Origin: CAVSRC01 sp963798195
Lineage (GTDB): Bacteria; Pseudomonadota; Alphaproteobacteria; Rhizobiales; Kaistiaceae
Direction of reading: 5' to 3'
DNA length: 64,000 nt
NCBI GenBank assembly: GCA_963798195.1
Contig: CAWCSF010000002.1
Span: 1 to 64,000 of the forward strand
Part shown: positions 7,974-19,061 of the stretch, piece by piece
Layout of the letters: every line of letters starts with the position of its first letter
How positions within the stretch are numbered: position 1 is the first letter of the stretch
Translations under genes and position numbers: made by a program
Notes under the pieces: generated by a model
What the model was told of the DNA's origin: nothing
Seen by the model: the letters and a program-made list of their open reading frames with translations, nothing else
The model's database searches: none

Positions 7974-9266
7974 TTAGTCCTGGAAAGGATCGTGTACCAG
8001 AATCGTATCGTCACGCTCGGGACTTGTCGAAAGTAAGGCTACCGGAACTCCGATTAATTCTTCCACATGCCTTACGTATTTGACCGCCTGGGCCGGCAAA
8101 TCATTCCATGTGCGAGCCCCAGCCGTCGAATCTTGCCAGCCTTCCATCGTCTCGTAAATCGGTTCGACCCGGGCCTGTTCCCCTTGGGCTACCGGCAAAT
8201 GGTCAATTTCGCGTCCATCAAGCCGATAACCTACTGAAATTTTTATGGATTCCAAGCCGTCCAGCACGTCGAGCTTGGTCAGAGCGATGCCGTTGATGCC
8301 TGAGATGCGCACAACCTGGCGGACCAGGGCCGCGTCGAACCAGCCACACCGCCGCTTCCGCCCGGTGACGGTGCCGAATTCCTTGCCGACGCGCCCGAGT
8401 CGCTCGCCCGCCTCTCCGGTATCCTCGGTCGGGAACGGCCCCTCCCCCACACGTGTGGTGTAGGCCTTCGTGATTCCGAGCACGTAGTCGCCCGCGTGGG
8501 ATCCCAGACCGGACCCCGTCGCCGCCTGCCCGGCGACGATATTGGAGGAGGTCACGTAGGGATACGTGCCGTGGTCCACGTCGAGGAGCACGCCCTGTGC
8601 GCCCTCGAATAGAATGCGCTTTCCAGCGCGGCGCGCATCATCGAGCCGGCGCCATGCGGAACCCATGAACGGCAGGATCTTCGGTGCGATCTCCTTCAGA
8701 CCGGCGAGCAGTGCTTTGGCATCCACCTCCTCGGCGCCGCTGCCACGACGAAGTGCGTTGTGATGAGCCAGCAGCCGGTCAAGCTTGCCCGGCAGCGCGG
8801 CGGGATCGGCGAGGTCCACGACACGGATCGCGCGCCGGCCGACTTTGTCCTCGTAGGCGGGGCCGATGCCGCGCCGGGTAGTGCCGATCGCCAGCATGCT
8901 GTTCGACGACTCGCGCGTAACGTCGAGTTCGCGATGAAGCGGCAGGATGAGCGCGGCGTTTTCGGCGATGAGCAGGCTCTCGGGCGTTACCAAGATGCCC
9001 ATCCCCTTCAAGCGCTCGACCTCATCGACAAAGGCCCACGGATCAACCACCACGCCATTGCCGATGACGGACAGTTTGCCCGGGCGCACCACGCCGGACG
9101 GCAACAGGCTCAGCTTGTAGCTGACCCCGTCGATGACGAGCGTGTGGCCGGCATTGTGACCACCCTGAAAACGCACGATGATATCGGCGCGCTCGGACAG
9201 CCAATCGACGATCTTGCCTTTTCCTTCGTCGCCCCATTGCGATCCGACGACGACCACATTCGCCAT
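7974..9266 (-). CDS. purA: Adenylosuccinate synthetase
   Basis: A 430-residue enzyme that joins IMP and aspartate using GTP to make adenylosuccinate, the first committed step to AMP. The N-terminal GTP loop reads VVVGSQWGDEGKGKIVDWL, with the catalytic Asp and the following GGHNAGHT motif. Further matches are GIGPAYEDKVGRRAIRV, FEGAQGVLLDVDHGTYPYVT and TGRKRRCGWFD. Length is normal for the family. A GC-rich inverted repeat at 9310-9330 lies upstream of the start. Confidence 0.97.
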   Translation of the reverse strand: MANVVVVGSQWGDEGKGKIVDWLSERADIIVRFQGGHNAGHTLVIDGVSYKLSLLPSGVVRPGKLSVIGNGVVVDPWAFVDEVERLKGMGILVTPESLLIAENAALILPLHRELDVTRESSNSMLAIGTTRRGIGPAYEDKVGRRAIRVVDLADPAALPGKLDRLLAHHNALRRGSGAEEVDAKALLAGLKEIAPKILPFMGSAWRRLDDARRAGKRILFEGAQGVLLDVDHGTYPYVTSSNIVAGQAATGSGLGSHAGDYVLGITKAYTTRVGEGPFPTEDTGEAGERLGRVGKEFGTVTGRKRRCGWFDAALVRQVVRISGINGIALTKLDVLDGLESIKISVGYRLDGREIDHLPVAQGEQARVEPIYETMEGWQDSTAGARTWNDLPAQAVKYVRHVEELIGVPVALLSTSPERDDTILVHDPFQD

Positions 9267-9309
9267 ACCCGCTCGACCCCCGGTAGCACTGCCATCCCGG
9301 CAAAGAATC

Positions 9310-9330
9310 GCCCCGGTGAAGCACCGGGGC
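9310..9330. terminator. GC-rich inverted repeat between purA and the DMT exporter gene
   Basis: GCCCCGGT (9310-9317) and ACCGGGGC (9323-9330) are perfect arms around GAAGC. There is no strong T-run on either side. It lies between two divergent genes, so it is more likely a leader structure or regulatory hairpin than a terminator. Confidence 0.35.
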
Positions 9331-9459
9331 GGCGATAGCCGGATTATACAGATTGCGTCCGGGCCATGCGACCCAAAACGGCGCGGATTCCGGAACTCTG
9401 CACCGGCGTTTGTCGCTCCGTGTCCGCTCGTCTATGAAGGCAACCCGGCCCAACGGCCC

Positions 9460-10413
9460 ATGAACCGCCGTCCCAAGCGAACAAACCAAGTGAATGCCGC
9501 GCCCCCGCCCACGCCCAGCCGCTCGTTCTTCGATCGGCCCTACCTGCTCCTGTCGCTGACCTCGCTGTTCTGGGCGATCAACATCGTGCTCGGGCGCTTT
9601 GTGGCCGGCACAATCCCACCGGTCGCGCTGTCGGAAATCCGCTGGGCGGGCGCCGGGCTGATCGCACTGCCCTTTGCCTGGCGGCACCTGAAAGCCGACT
9701 GGCCGACGATCCGGGCACACCTTGGCATCCTGCTGTTGCTCGCGCTAACCGGCATCACGATTTACAACACGCTTGCCTACCACGGGCTGGAGTACACCAC
9801 CGCGATAAACGGCTTGCTGATGCAATCGTCGGCGCCGCTGATGATCGGCCTGTGGTCGTTGATCCTCTTCCGCGACCGGCTCACGCCGGCGCAGCTTCTC
9901 GGCATCTTTACGTCCTTGAGCGGCGTGCTCGTGATCATTACCCACGGCGACGTCACCGCGTTGGCTGGCCTGACGCTGAATCCCGGAGATGTCTGGTTCC
10001 TGGTGGCGATGGTGAGCTACGCGCTCTACGCGGCGCTGCTCCGCCGCCGTCCGAAAATACACTTCCTGTCGTTTCTGGCCTTCACCATCGTCGGCGGCGC
10101 GATCATGCTTCTGCCGGCGACAGTCGGGGAGTTCCTCATCGGCCGGCGCATCGACCCGACGCCGGCCGCCTTCGCCGTACTCGCCTATGTCGTGATCTTT
10201 CCGTCGTTGCTCGCCTACATCTTTTTCAACCGGGGCGTCGAATTGATCGGCGCCAACCGCGCCGGTCCGTTCTTCCACCTCATACCGGTGTTCGGCTCGG
10301 TGATCGCCATCGCGTTCCTCGGCGAACGCCCGCAGCTATTCCACGGCGTCGGCTACGCCCTGATCGTCCTCGGCATCGTGGTGGCCCAGCGCGGGCGGAG
10401 AAAGACGGGCTAG
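9460..10413 (+). CDS. DMT-superfamily (EamA) transporter
   Basis: A 317-residue inner-membrane protein with ten predicted hydrophobic helices arranged as two EamA repeats. The first starts at LLLSLTSLFWAINIVLGRFVAG, the second at GDVWFLVAMVSYALYAALLRRR. It ends with the typical short basic tail RGRRKTG. Members export small metabolites such as amino acids; the substrate cannot be told from sequence. I chose ATG 9460; earlier codons read as purA antisense. The stop (10411-10413) overlaps the inferred true stop of convergent serA. Confidence 0.85.
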   Translation: MNRRPKRTNQVNAAPPPTPSRSFFDRPYLLLSLTSLFWAINIVLGRFVAGTIPPVALSEIRWAGAGLIALPFAWRHLKADWPTIRAHLGILLLLALTGITIYNTLAYHGLEYTTAINGLLMQSSAPLMIGLWSLILFRDRLTPAQLLGIFTSLSGVLVIITHGDVTALAGLTLNPGDVWFLVAMVSYALYAALLRRRPKIHFLSFLAFTIVGGAIMLLPATVGEFLIGRRIDPTPAAFAVLAYVVIFPSLLAYIFFNRGVELIGANRAGPFFHLIPVFGSVIAIAFLGERPQLFHGVGYALIVLGIVVAQRGRRKTG

Positions 10414-12000
10414 AAGCTCAGCCGCTTCGCCTGCACCACGCCGTCCAGCGCGGCGACGCGATCGATCACGGCGTCGCGCGATCGGCTCATCCACCTCGAT
10501 CAGCGCGATGGCATCGTCGCCCCGTTCCGCGCGGCCGAGGTTGAAGGTCGCGATATTTACCTGCTCGTTGCCAAGCAGCGTACCAAGACGGCCGATGAAG
10601 CCCGGCTTGTCCTTGTTGGTGATGTAGAGCATGTGCGTGCCGAAGCTGGCGTCGAGGTTGATGCCTTTGATCTGGATGACGCGCGGCTTGCCATCGGAAA
10701 AGACGGTGCCGGCAACCGAGCGCTCCTGCCGTTCGGTCTTCACCGTCAGGCGGATATAGGTCTCGTAGACGCCGCGCTGGGTTTGGCGAACCTCATCGAC
10801 GGCCATGCCGCGCTCGCGCGCGACCAGCGGCGCATTGACCATGTTGACCTCGGTCAGGATCGGCCGCAGCAGCCCGGCAAGCAGCGCAGAGGTCAGCGCC
10901 TTGGTGTTCATGTCGGCAACATCGCCGGCATACTCGATGGTGGCGCCCATGATCGTCGTCTCGGTGAGCTGCCCAGCGAACGAACCGAGGTTCTCGGCAA
11001 GCTTGACGAACGGCAACAGGCGCGGCGCTTCCTCCGCGGTGATCGACGGCATGTTGAGGGCGTTGGAGACGGCGCCGTTGATCAGGTAGTCCGACATCTG
11101 CTCCGCGACCTGGATCGCGACATTCTCCTGCGCCTCGGTGGTCGCAGCACCCAGATGCGGGGTGCAGACAACATTGGGCAGGCCGAAGAGCGGGCTCGAC
11201 TCGGCCGGTTCCGTCACAAACACGTCGACGCCGGCGCCGGCAACCTTGCCGGACTTGATCGCCGCCGCGAGATCTTCCTCAACCACCAGCCCGCCGCGCG
11301 CGCAATTGATGATCCGCACGCCGTCCTTCATCCTGTTGATCGCCGCCGCATCGATGATGTTCTTCGTCTTCTCGGTGAGCGGCGTGTGCAGGGTGATGAA
11401 ATCAGCTCGGCGAAAAAGCTCGTCGAGCTCGACCTTGTCGACGCCAAGCTGCATCGCCCGTTCTTCCGACAGGAATGGATCGAACGCGATGACACGCATC
11501 TTCAGCCCGATCGCGCGCTCGGCGACGATGGACCCGATATTGCCGCAACCGATAATGCCGAGCGTCTTCGCCGTGATCTCGACGCCCATGAAGCGGTTCT
11601 TTTCCCACTTGCCGGCCTGGGTCGAGGCATCGGCGGCGGGAAGCTGGCGGGCTACGGCGAACATCATCGCGATGGCGTGTTCGGCCGTGGTGATCGAATT
11701 ACCGAACGGCGTGTTCATCACGATGATGCCGCGCTGAGTCGCGGCAGGGACGTCGACATTATCAACGCCAATGCCGGCGCGGCCGATGACGCGAAGCTTG
11801 CCGGCGGCTTCGATGGTCTTGGAAGTGACCTTGGTCGCCGAGCGGATGGCAAGGCCATCGTAGTTGCCGATGGCGGCAAGGAGCTTCTCCTTGTCCTTGC
11901 CCAGATCGGGCAGATAGTCGACGTCAACACCACGGTCCTTGAATATCTGGACGGCGGCCTTGGAGAGCTTGTCGGAGACGAGCACCTTCGGGGTGGTCAT
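10410..12000 (-). CDS. serA: D-3-phosphoglycerate dehydrogenase, with a 1-nt insertion near the 3' end
   Basis: The first enzyme of serine synthesis, oxidising 3-phosphoglycerate with NAD+. It begins TTPKVLVSDKLSKAAVQIF; the Rossmann motif GIIGCGNIGSIVAERA, INCARGGLVVEEDL and CTPHLGAAT segments are all present. After the substrate domain comes the ASB domain and a C-terminal ACT regulatory domain (LYITNKDKPGFIGRLG). The frame breaks after DEPI: the encoded tail becomes an Arg-rich run and extends to 10336. Removing one base in the GCGCGC repeat near 10473-10482 restores RDAVIDRVAALDGVVQAKRL and a stop at 10410-10412, for 529 residues. Either a sequencing error or a real change of the last 22 residues. 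serC lies upstream on the same strand. Confidence 0.93.
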
Positions 12001-12093
12001 GGTCTGATCCTTGTGCGGAAGAATGAGCGTGACGCGTCGCGCGCGTCGTCCACGACCGCCGGGAGGGCCAGATGTGAACGACGCCAGCGGCGT

Positions 12094-13269
12094 CTAGGCG
12101 GCTTGTGCGAGCGAGGCTTTCTCTTCCGCGTAGCCCCATTCGAGCCATGCGGTGAGCGCAGCGAGATCGGACGTCTCGATGGTAGCGCCCGACCAGATGC
12201 GGAAATGCGGCGGCGCATCGCGATGAAAGGCGATGTCGTAGGCGGCGCCTTCCTTGTCGAGACGGGCGGCGATCGCGCGAACGAACGCCTCCTGCCCGGC
12301 AAGATCGAGCCGCGCGACGTCTGGATCGATCACCTTCAACGTGACCGACGTGTTGGAGATCGTCTCCGGATCCTCAGCGAAGAAATCGATCCACGGCGTC
12401 TTCGCCGCCCAATCCGCCAGAACCTTGAGGTTGGAGTCGGCGCGTGCCATCAGGCCTTTAAGTCCGCCCACCGATTTCGCCCAGCCGAGCGTGTCCAGGT
12501 AATCCTCGACGCACAGCATCGACGGCGTGTTGATCGTCTCGCCGACGAAAATGCCTTCGTTGATCTTGCCGCCCTTGGTCATGCGGAAGAGCTTCGGCAG
12601 CGGCCATGCCGGCGTATAGGTTTCGAGCCGCTCCACTGCCCGCGGCGACAGGATCAGCATGCCGTGCGCCGCCTCGCCGCCGAGCGCCTTTTGCCAGGAG
12701 AACGTGACAACGTCCAACTTGGTGAAATCGAGCGGCTGGGCAAACGCCGCCGAGGTCGCGTCGCAGATGGTCAGGCCGGTGCGATCTGCGGCGATCCAGT
12801 CAGCGTTCGGCACGCGCACGCCCGAGGTGGTGCCGTTCCAGGTGAAGATCACGTCGTGGGACGGATCGACCTGAGAGAGATCGGGCAGCTTGCCGTAATC
12901 CGCCTTGATGGTGCGGGCATCCTTCAGCTTGAGCTGCTTGACGACATCCGTAACCCACCCGAGCCCGAACGACTCCCACGCCAGAACATCGACGGGGCGC
13001 GCGCCGAGCAGCGACCACAGCGCCATCTCCATCGCGCCGGTGTCGGAGGCCGGAACGATGCCAATGCGATAATCGGCGGGAACCTGAAGGACTTCGCGGG
13101 TGAGATCGATGGCCTGCTTGAGCTTGGCCTTGCCGATCTTGGCGCGGTGCGAACGGCCGAGTGCCGCATTGCGCAAAACATCCAGCGACCAGCCAGGTCG
13201 CTTGGCGCAGGGTCCGGAAGAAAAATTGGGATTAGCCGGGCGAACGCCGGGCTTGGCGGGAGCATTCAT
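12094..13269 (-). CDS. serC: Phosphoserine aminotransferase
   Basis: A 391-residue class V PLP enzyme that converts 3-phosphohydroxypyruvate and glutamate to phosphoserine, the step after SerA. It starts ANPNFSSGPCAKRPGW, the usual opening of the alphaproteobacterial SerC subfamily. The PLP region includes TWNGTTSGVRVPN and the Lys of SWQKALGGEAAHGM. The ATG at 13269 was chosen because it lies directly behind the serC-type leader hairpins; codons upstream read through that leader. The gap to serA is 93 nt, so the two are probably cotranscribed. Confidence 0.95.
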   Translation of the reverse strand: MNAPAKPGVRPANPNFSSGPCAKRPGWSLDVLRNAALGRSHRAKIGKAKLKQAIDLTREVLQVPADYRIGIVPASDTGAMEMALWSLLGARPVDVLAWESFGLGWVTDVVKQLKLKDARTIKADYGKLPDLSQVDPSHDVIFTWNGTTSGVRVPNADWIAADRTGLTICDATSAAFAQPLDFTKLDVVTFSWQKALGGEAAHGMLILSPRAVERLETYTPAWPLPKLFRMTKGGKINEGIFVGETINTPSMLCVEDYLDTLGWAKSVGGLKGLMARADSNLKVLADWAAKTPWIDFFAEDPETISNTSVTLKVIDPDVARLDLAGQEAFVRAIAARLDKEGAAYDIAFHRDAPPHFRIWSGATIETSDLAALTAWLEWGYAEEKASLAQAA

Positions 13270-13273
13270 AAGT

Positions 13274-13310
13274 CTACCCTCACAGATAGAAGCCCCTCGG
13301 TGGGGAGGGG
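13274..13310 (-). ncRNA. serC RNA motif (cis leader)
   Basis: Two hairpins sit immediately before the serC start on the minus strand: CCCCTCCCCACCGAGGGG at 13293-13310 and CTATCTGTGAGGGTAG at 13274-13289. The second holds the GAGG ribosome-binding site inside the loop and stem, four bases before the start codon. Position, order and sequence agree with the serC motif described for alphaproteobacteria, thought to control translation; the ligand or signal is unknown. The match is from memory of the motif. Confidence 0.65.
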
Positions 13311-13399
13311 TGGCCCGCCGCGGCAGATACGCCTCGCCGACTGCGGAGTCAACGGGAGGTGCTGCGACAAACGCGAGCGCATTCTGTGGGGAAGCGAAC

Positions 13400-13434
13400 A
13401 AAGAAACGCCGCCGGCCCCGAGGGACCGGCGGCG
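13400..13434 (-). terminator. Rho-independent terminator of the outer-membrane protein gene
   Basis: Arms CGCCGCCGG (13407-13415) and CCGGCGGCG (13426-13434) pair perfectly. On the minus strand the stem is followed by TTTCTTTGTT. It lies 25 nt past the stop of the gene at 13459 and separates it from serC. Confidence 0.75.
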
Positions 13435-13458
13435 CCTGAAGTGCGCCTGGAGAGGCGA

Positions 13459-14310
13459 TCAGTATTTGACGACGGCGGGACCGTAGTACTGCGGCGCGCC
13501 AAATTCGTAGCGCAGGCCCACCTTCACGTCGTGCGAGTAGATGCCCTGGAACTGCATCGGCGTGCACGAACCGCAGGTGCTGTCGAAGTTGGTGAATGTG
13601 CCCGTCTGCGCATCGCCAAGGCTGACGAAGCTGTAGCCCACGTCAAGCGAGAGGTTCGGGTTGATTTGCCAGGCAGCGCCGGCATGCAACGCCCAGGCGA
13701 GGCTCCACTTGCTGCCCGTCGCAGCATAACCACCGCCACCAGTAATCACGTTGGTGTCCACGAAATCGTAGATGGTGTTGTAGGAAACACCGACACCGGC
13801 GCCGAGATAGGGCGTGATGCCGTGGATCGGGCTGAAGTCGTAGTAGCCGTTTACGAGGAATAGCCACTCTTGCTTTTTGCCGGTGTAGTGGTTCGTCGCG
13901 CAATCGCCGGTCGGCGAGTAGGTGCAATCGCTACCGAAGTTACTGTCCGTCGTATCTTCGTCGTAGCGATCAAGCGCGCTGAACGCCGACTTTCCGCGAT
14001 ACTCACCGGTCAGATCGAAACGGAGATGATCGCTGTGGCGGTAGCCGATGCCAAGGCCGAAGATCGGGACCGCATCGAAATTCCCCTGGTCCAGCCACTG
14101 AAACGACAACGGATCCGAAAACGACTCATGCTGCAGTCCGCCGAAGTGCTGGCCAGCCATGCCGATATGGCCGCGCAGATACCAAGTGTGGCCGACCTCA
14201 ATGGGCGGCGGCACATAAGGCGGAATTTCGGGCATGTCGGCCGCCAGCGCACCGGCTGAAACGAACAGCCCCATAGCAGCCCCGATGACGGAGTATCCCA
14301 AGCGACCCAT
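13459..14310 (-). CDS. Outer-membrane beta-barrel protein (Omp25/porin-like)
   Basis: A 283-residue secreted protein. The ATG at 14310 follows an AAGGA ribosome site and opens a signal peptide (VIGAAMGLFVSAGALAAD). The mature part alternates aromatic and polar residues in short strands (WYLRGHIGMAGQHFGG, GLGIGYRHSDHLRFDLTGEYRG, GITPYLGAGVGVSYN, AGAAWQINPNLSLDVGYSF) and ends KVGLRYEF plus a short tail. This is the pattern of 8-stranded barrels like Omp25 and RopB. The tail after the barrel (GAPQYYGPAVVKY) is unusual, as most such proteins end in a C-terminal aromatic. A TTAA-N7-TTAA box lies about 80 nt upstream, and a terminator follows, so the gene is monocistronic. Confidence 0.82.
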   Translation of the reverse strand: MGRLGYSVIGAAMGLFVSAGALAADMPEIPPYVPPPIEVGHTWYLRGHIGMAGQHFGGLQHESFSDPLSFQWLDQGNFDAVPIFGLGIGYRHSDHLRFDLTGEYRGKSAFSALDRYDEDTTDSNFGSDCTYSPTGDCATNHYTGKKQEWLFLVNGYYDFSPIHGITPYLGAGVGVSYNTIYDFVDTNVITGGGGYAATGSKWSLAWALHAGAAWQINPNLSLDVGYSFVSLGDAQTGTFTNFDSTCGSCTPMQFQGIYSHDVKVGLRYEFGAPQYYGPAVVKY

Positions 14311-14386
14311 AACCCATTCCTTTCCCTGTGACTTCCGCCGCGATTCGCGGCGATACTTTCTGGAAAGGAACACTCGCGGAGAATGC

Positions 14387-14401
14387 TTAACCCGCGGTTA
14401 A
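14387..14401. promoter_or_regulatory. Candidate CtrA-binding box (TTAA-N7-TTAA)
   Basis: TTAA CCCGCGG TTAA is a perfect palindromic full site for the cell-cycle regulator CtrA. It lies 77 nt upstream of the start of the outer-membrane protein gene. A third TTAA follows at 14411-14414. GC content nearby is high, so the A/T blocks stand out. Confidence 0.6.
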
Positions 14402-14498
14402 CTACGCTTCTTAACCACGTTTATTTACCTTAACGAACGGTAAAAGCTTTCTCGTTGCTTAGGAAATCTAGGTTGTTCTGACAGGGGAAGTCTTAACG

Positions 14499-14526
14499 AA
14501 AACGGCCGCCCAAAGGCGGCCGTTCA
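14499..14526 (-). terminator. Rho-independent terminator of ftsH
   Basis: AACGGCCGCC (14501-14510) and GGCGGCCGTT (14515-14524) are perfect 10-bp arms around CAAA. On the minus strand the stem leads into TTTTCGTT. It lies 33 nt after the ftsH stop and ends the tol-pal-ftsH series. Confidence 0.88.
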
Positions 14527-14556
14527 TTACCTTCGCGCCGCTGGCCGCAACGATTT

Positions 14557-16489
<1,933 letters not shown>

Positions 16490-16636
16490 TGGCATCCCAT
16501 TAGGGGCAGCACGGGAAGAGCCGTTGGTCACCCGTCAGGCTTCGAATGCGGTTTAAGATAGGTACTGTACCTTACGAAGCCAATAAGACTTTGCACCGTA
16601 TCGTGCTGTAATTGCGGCAAAGTGAACGTTTGGCAG

Positions 16637-17974
16637 TCAGAGTCCGGTCGAGAAGTCCGGGAATAGCTGCGGTTCGGACAACCGATCGGCCAGAATCGGC
16701 CTGACGGCCAGATCGGCTCCCCAGGTCGTCCCCATGTAGTGATCGAGCGACGGAACCGCCACGATCCTGCCTCGGCGCAGGATCGCCGGTAGCGCCGCGA
16801 CCGCGCCGGCGGGCACCTCCAGCCTTTTCAAGCCGATGGCCCGACGCCCTGCCTCACCTAAAGCGGCGACGGTGAGCCCCGGTGGAGCAAGGCGCTCAAC
16901 GCCAACCCTGAAACGATGGTCCCAGACCACTGCCGTGCCTGGCTTGAGCGCCAACGGGGCGGGTGCCTCCCGGCCGATTTCGCGATAGAAACAGAAGCCG
17001 CCATTCCGCCACTCGATCACAACTCCGGCCAAGGTGCGCTTGAAGCGATCGCCGGTATGGCCTGCCATCGCCCGCGCGAGCGCATCCAGCCGTTCAAAGC
17101 GCGGCGGATAATCGTCACCGCCGATTGCCATCAGAAGACGCGTCAGGACGCAATTCCTGATTTCCATCGGCGCATCCAGAAATTCCCCAACCTCAAGTCG
17201 AGCGACCGCGAATTCATCGGTGGCAACCGCCGCGGCCACCAGCGTGCTGGCCCGCGCATCGACGGCATCGGCTGCGATCGCCAGTCGTCGCGCCGTTTCG
17301 GCGAGCCTCGCCGGATCGAGGCCTTCCCGCGCCAGCAGAGGAAGCAACGTCCGCATCCGCGTCCGCGCAAAGCGTGGATCGGCATTCATAAAATCGTCGA
17401 TGGGCGTCAGGCCGGCCGCGGCTGTTGTCGCAACCAGCCGCGCGCGAGGGACGCCCAGGAGAGGACGCGCCAATGTGACAGCGCCAACCGCAACCGCCGG
17501 CCGCATCGCAGCGAGCCCGAAGAGTCCTGCGCCCCGCTGCAGCCGCAACAGGAATGTCTCCGCAACATCGTCGCGATGGTGCGCGGTGAGCAGATGACTC
17601 GCCCCTGCGGCACGCGCAGAGTCGAAGAGCAGCCGATAGCGTGCGCCGCGTGCGGCAGCCTCGATATCCGATGTTGGCGACGGCCCCTCCCACGTCAGGG
17701 CGCGCGCCTTCAATCCCCGCGCCCGCGCCATCTTCACGACGGTGGCAGCTTCGCGGTGCGATCCTAATCGCAAGCGGTGATCGACGGTCAGCACCAGCAC
17801 TTCAGGCCGGCTGCCGTGCCGCTTGCACCAGCGCGCGACCGCCACCATCAACGCGAGCGAATCCGCCCCGCCGGAAACGGCCAGCGCGATCAGTCGCGCG
17901 TTTGCGAAAGGCGCAAAAAGATCGTCAAGTTCTGCGTCGCCAAGCGGAACGGTTTCCGCCTCAGCATCCCGCAT
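16637..17974 (-). CDS. tilS: tRNA(Ile)-lysidine synthetase
   Basis: A 445-residue N-type ATP pyrophosphatase that puts lysine on C34 of tRNA-Ile(CAU), so that AUA is read as isoleucine. The PP-loop reads VSGGADSLALMVA; other matches are VLTVDHRLR and the LLTAHHRDDVAETFLLRL segment, both typical of TilS. The C-terminal half is more variable. The ATG at 17974 overlaps the cpoB stop by 14 nt; an ATG at 18010 is also in frame. It is followed by ftsH, the usual neighbour. Confidence 0.9.
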   Translation of the reverse strand: MRDAEAETVPLGDAELDDLFAPFANARLIALAVSGGADSLALMVAVARWCKRHGSRPEVLVLTVDHRLRLGSHREAATVVKMARARGLKARALTWEGPSPTSDIEAAARGARYRLLFDSARAAGASHLLTAHHRDDVAETFLLRLQRGAGLFGLAAMRPAVAVGAVTLARPLLGVPRARLVATTAAAGLTPIDDFMNADPRFARTRMRTLLPLLAREGLDPARLAETARRLAIAADAVDARASTLVAAAVATDEFAVARLEVGEFLDAPMEIRNCVLTRLLMAIGGDDYPPRFERLDALARAMAGHTGDRFKRTLAGVVIEWRNGGFCFYREIGREAPAPLALKPGTAVVWDHRFRVGVERLAPPGLTVAALGEAGRRAIGLKRLEVPAGAVAALPAILRRGRIVAVPSLDHYMGTTWGADLAVRPILADRLSEPQLFPDFSTGL

Positions 17975-18908
17975 TGGCTTGTTCGGTGATGACCCGCTGG
18001 CGGAGCGCATTCGACATCTGGGGGTATTGCTTCAGGGCCGCTGCGAAGGTCTGGCACGCAGCCTCCGGTTCCGGGATGCCGGCAAGCGACTTGCCGAGGA
18101 GCAGCATCGTGTCGGCCGCGCGCGGGCTCTTCGGATAGAGCTTGTGGCCGTTGACGAACTCCAGCGCCGCCTCGCGATACATGCCGCGCGAGAAGAGGCT
18201 CTGGCCCAACCAATAGGTCGCATTGGGGCCGTTCGGATCGCCGGGATAGGCGGCCAGGAACTGGCGGAAGGCGGCTTCCGCCGCGCCATATTGGCCTGCG
18301 ACGAAAAGTTCGTACGCGTTCTTGTAGTCCGTCTGCGGATCGCCTGATGGCGCTGTCGCCATCTGCTGCGGCGCCGCAGCTTGCGCTTGCTGGCCGGCCG
18401 AACCATCGCCGCGCGCCAGCGCGGAGAGATCAAGCGGTCCCCCCTGCCCTTGCGGCTGCTCGGGCCCCGGAAGAATGAGTTCACCCAGAGACTTCGGGGG
18501 CGCGCCGGGTCCGGCCTGTGGCTGCGCCGGCGCGGCGCCCTGCTGCTGAGCGGCCGGAGGCGGCGTTGCGGCGGGAGGCGGCGACGCAGGCGCCAGCGGC
18601 TTGCCGCCGCCTACCGCATTCTCCAGTTCGCCGAAGCGGTACTCGTTGTCTTCCTGGGTGCGCTGCAACTGCGTCTGCAACTCGCCGACCTGATGGGTGA
18701 GCACCTCGATCTGGCCGGTGAGATTGCGAATCTGCGTTTCGAGCCGGTTCAGCCGATCGGCATCACCGGCTTGGGCAAGCACAACGCCGCTGCCCCGGAC
18801 AGCTGGCTGGCCTCCGAAAATCCACGGCGCCGCATCGGCGGCACCGGCAAGCGTGAGCCCGATGGCAATCGCGCCCGCACCGACGAAAAGCTGTTTCGTC
18901 CATAGCAT
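17961..18908 (-). CDS. cpoB: Tol-Pal system protein CpoB (YbgF)
   Basis: A 315-residue periplasmic protein that links peptidoglycan synthesis to the Tol-Pal machine during division. It begins with a signal peptide (VGAGAIAIGLTLAGAADA). Next is a coiled coil (ADRLNRLETQIRNLTGQIEV, about residues 50-95) for trimer formation, then a long Pro/Gln/Ala linker, and TPR repeats from about residue 195 (YKNAYELFVAGQYGAAEAAF onward). The ATG at 18908 gives a proper signal peptide and follows an AGGACAG sequence. It lies downstream of pal as in most proteobacteria and overlaps tilS. Confidence 0.9.
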   Translation of the reverse strand: MLWTKQLFVGAGAIAIGLTLAGAADAAPWIFGGQPAVRGSGVVLAQAGDADRLNRLETQIRNLTGQIEVLTHQVGELQTQLQRTQEDNEYRFGELENAVGGGKPLAPASPPPAATPPPAAQQQGAAPAQPQAGPGAPPKSLGELILPGPEQPQGQGGPLDLSALARGDGSAGQQAQAAAPQQMATAPSGDPQTDYKNAYELFVAGQYGAAEAAFRQFLAAYPGDPNGPNATYWLGQSLFSRGMYREAALEFVNGHKLYPKSPRAADTMLLLGKSLAGIPEPEAACQTFAAALKQYPQMSNALRQRVITEQANAGC

Positions 18909-19061
18909 AAGACTGTCCTGCGTCCCTTGTGTCCTGTCCAAAGTCGAACGGACCGGCCGTCGCACGTGTCCTAGCATAGGACAGGCCAGTTCGGCCAAAA
19001 TGCGGCGCAGGATTGAGGCGGACGGCACGACCCGTCCGCCTTCGGGGAAACCAGGCTACGC

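Noticed and set aside
10633..13863. A 1076-residue plus-strand open frame
   Set aside because: It is antisense to serA and serC, a frequent artefact in GC-rich DNA. Its composition (runs of Arg, His, Asp) is that of a shadow frame.
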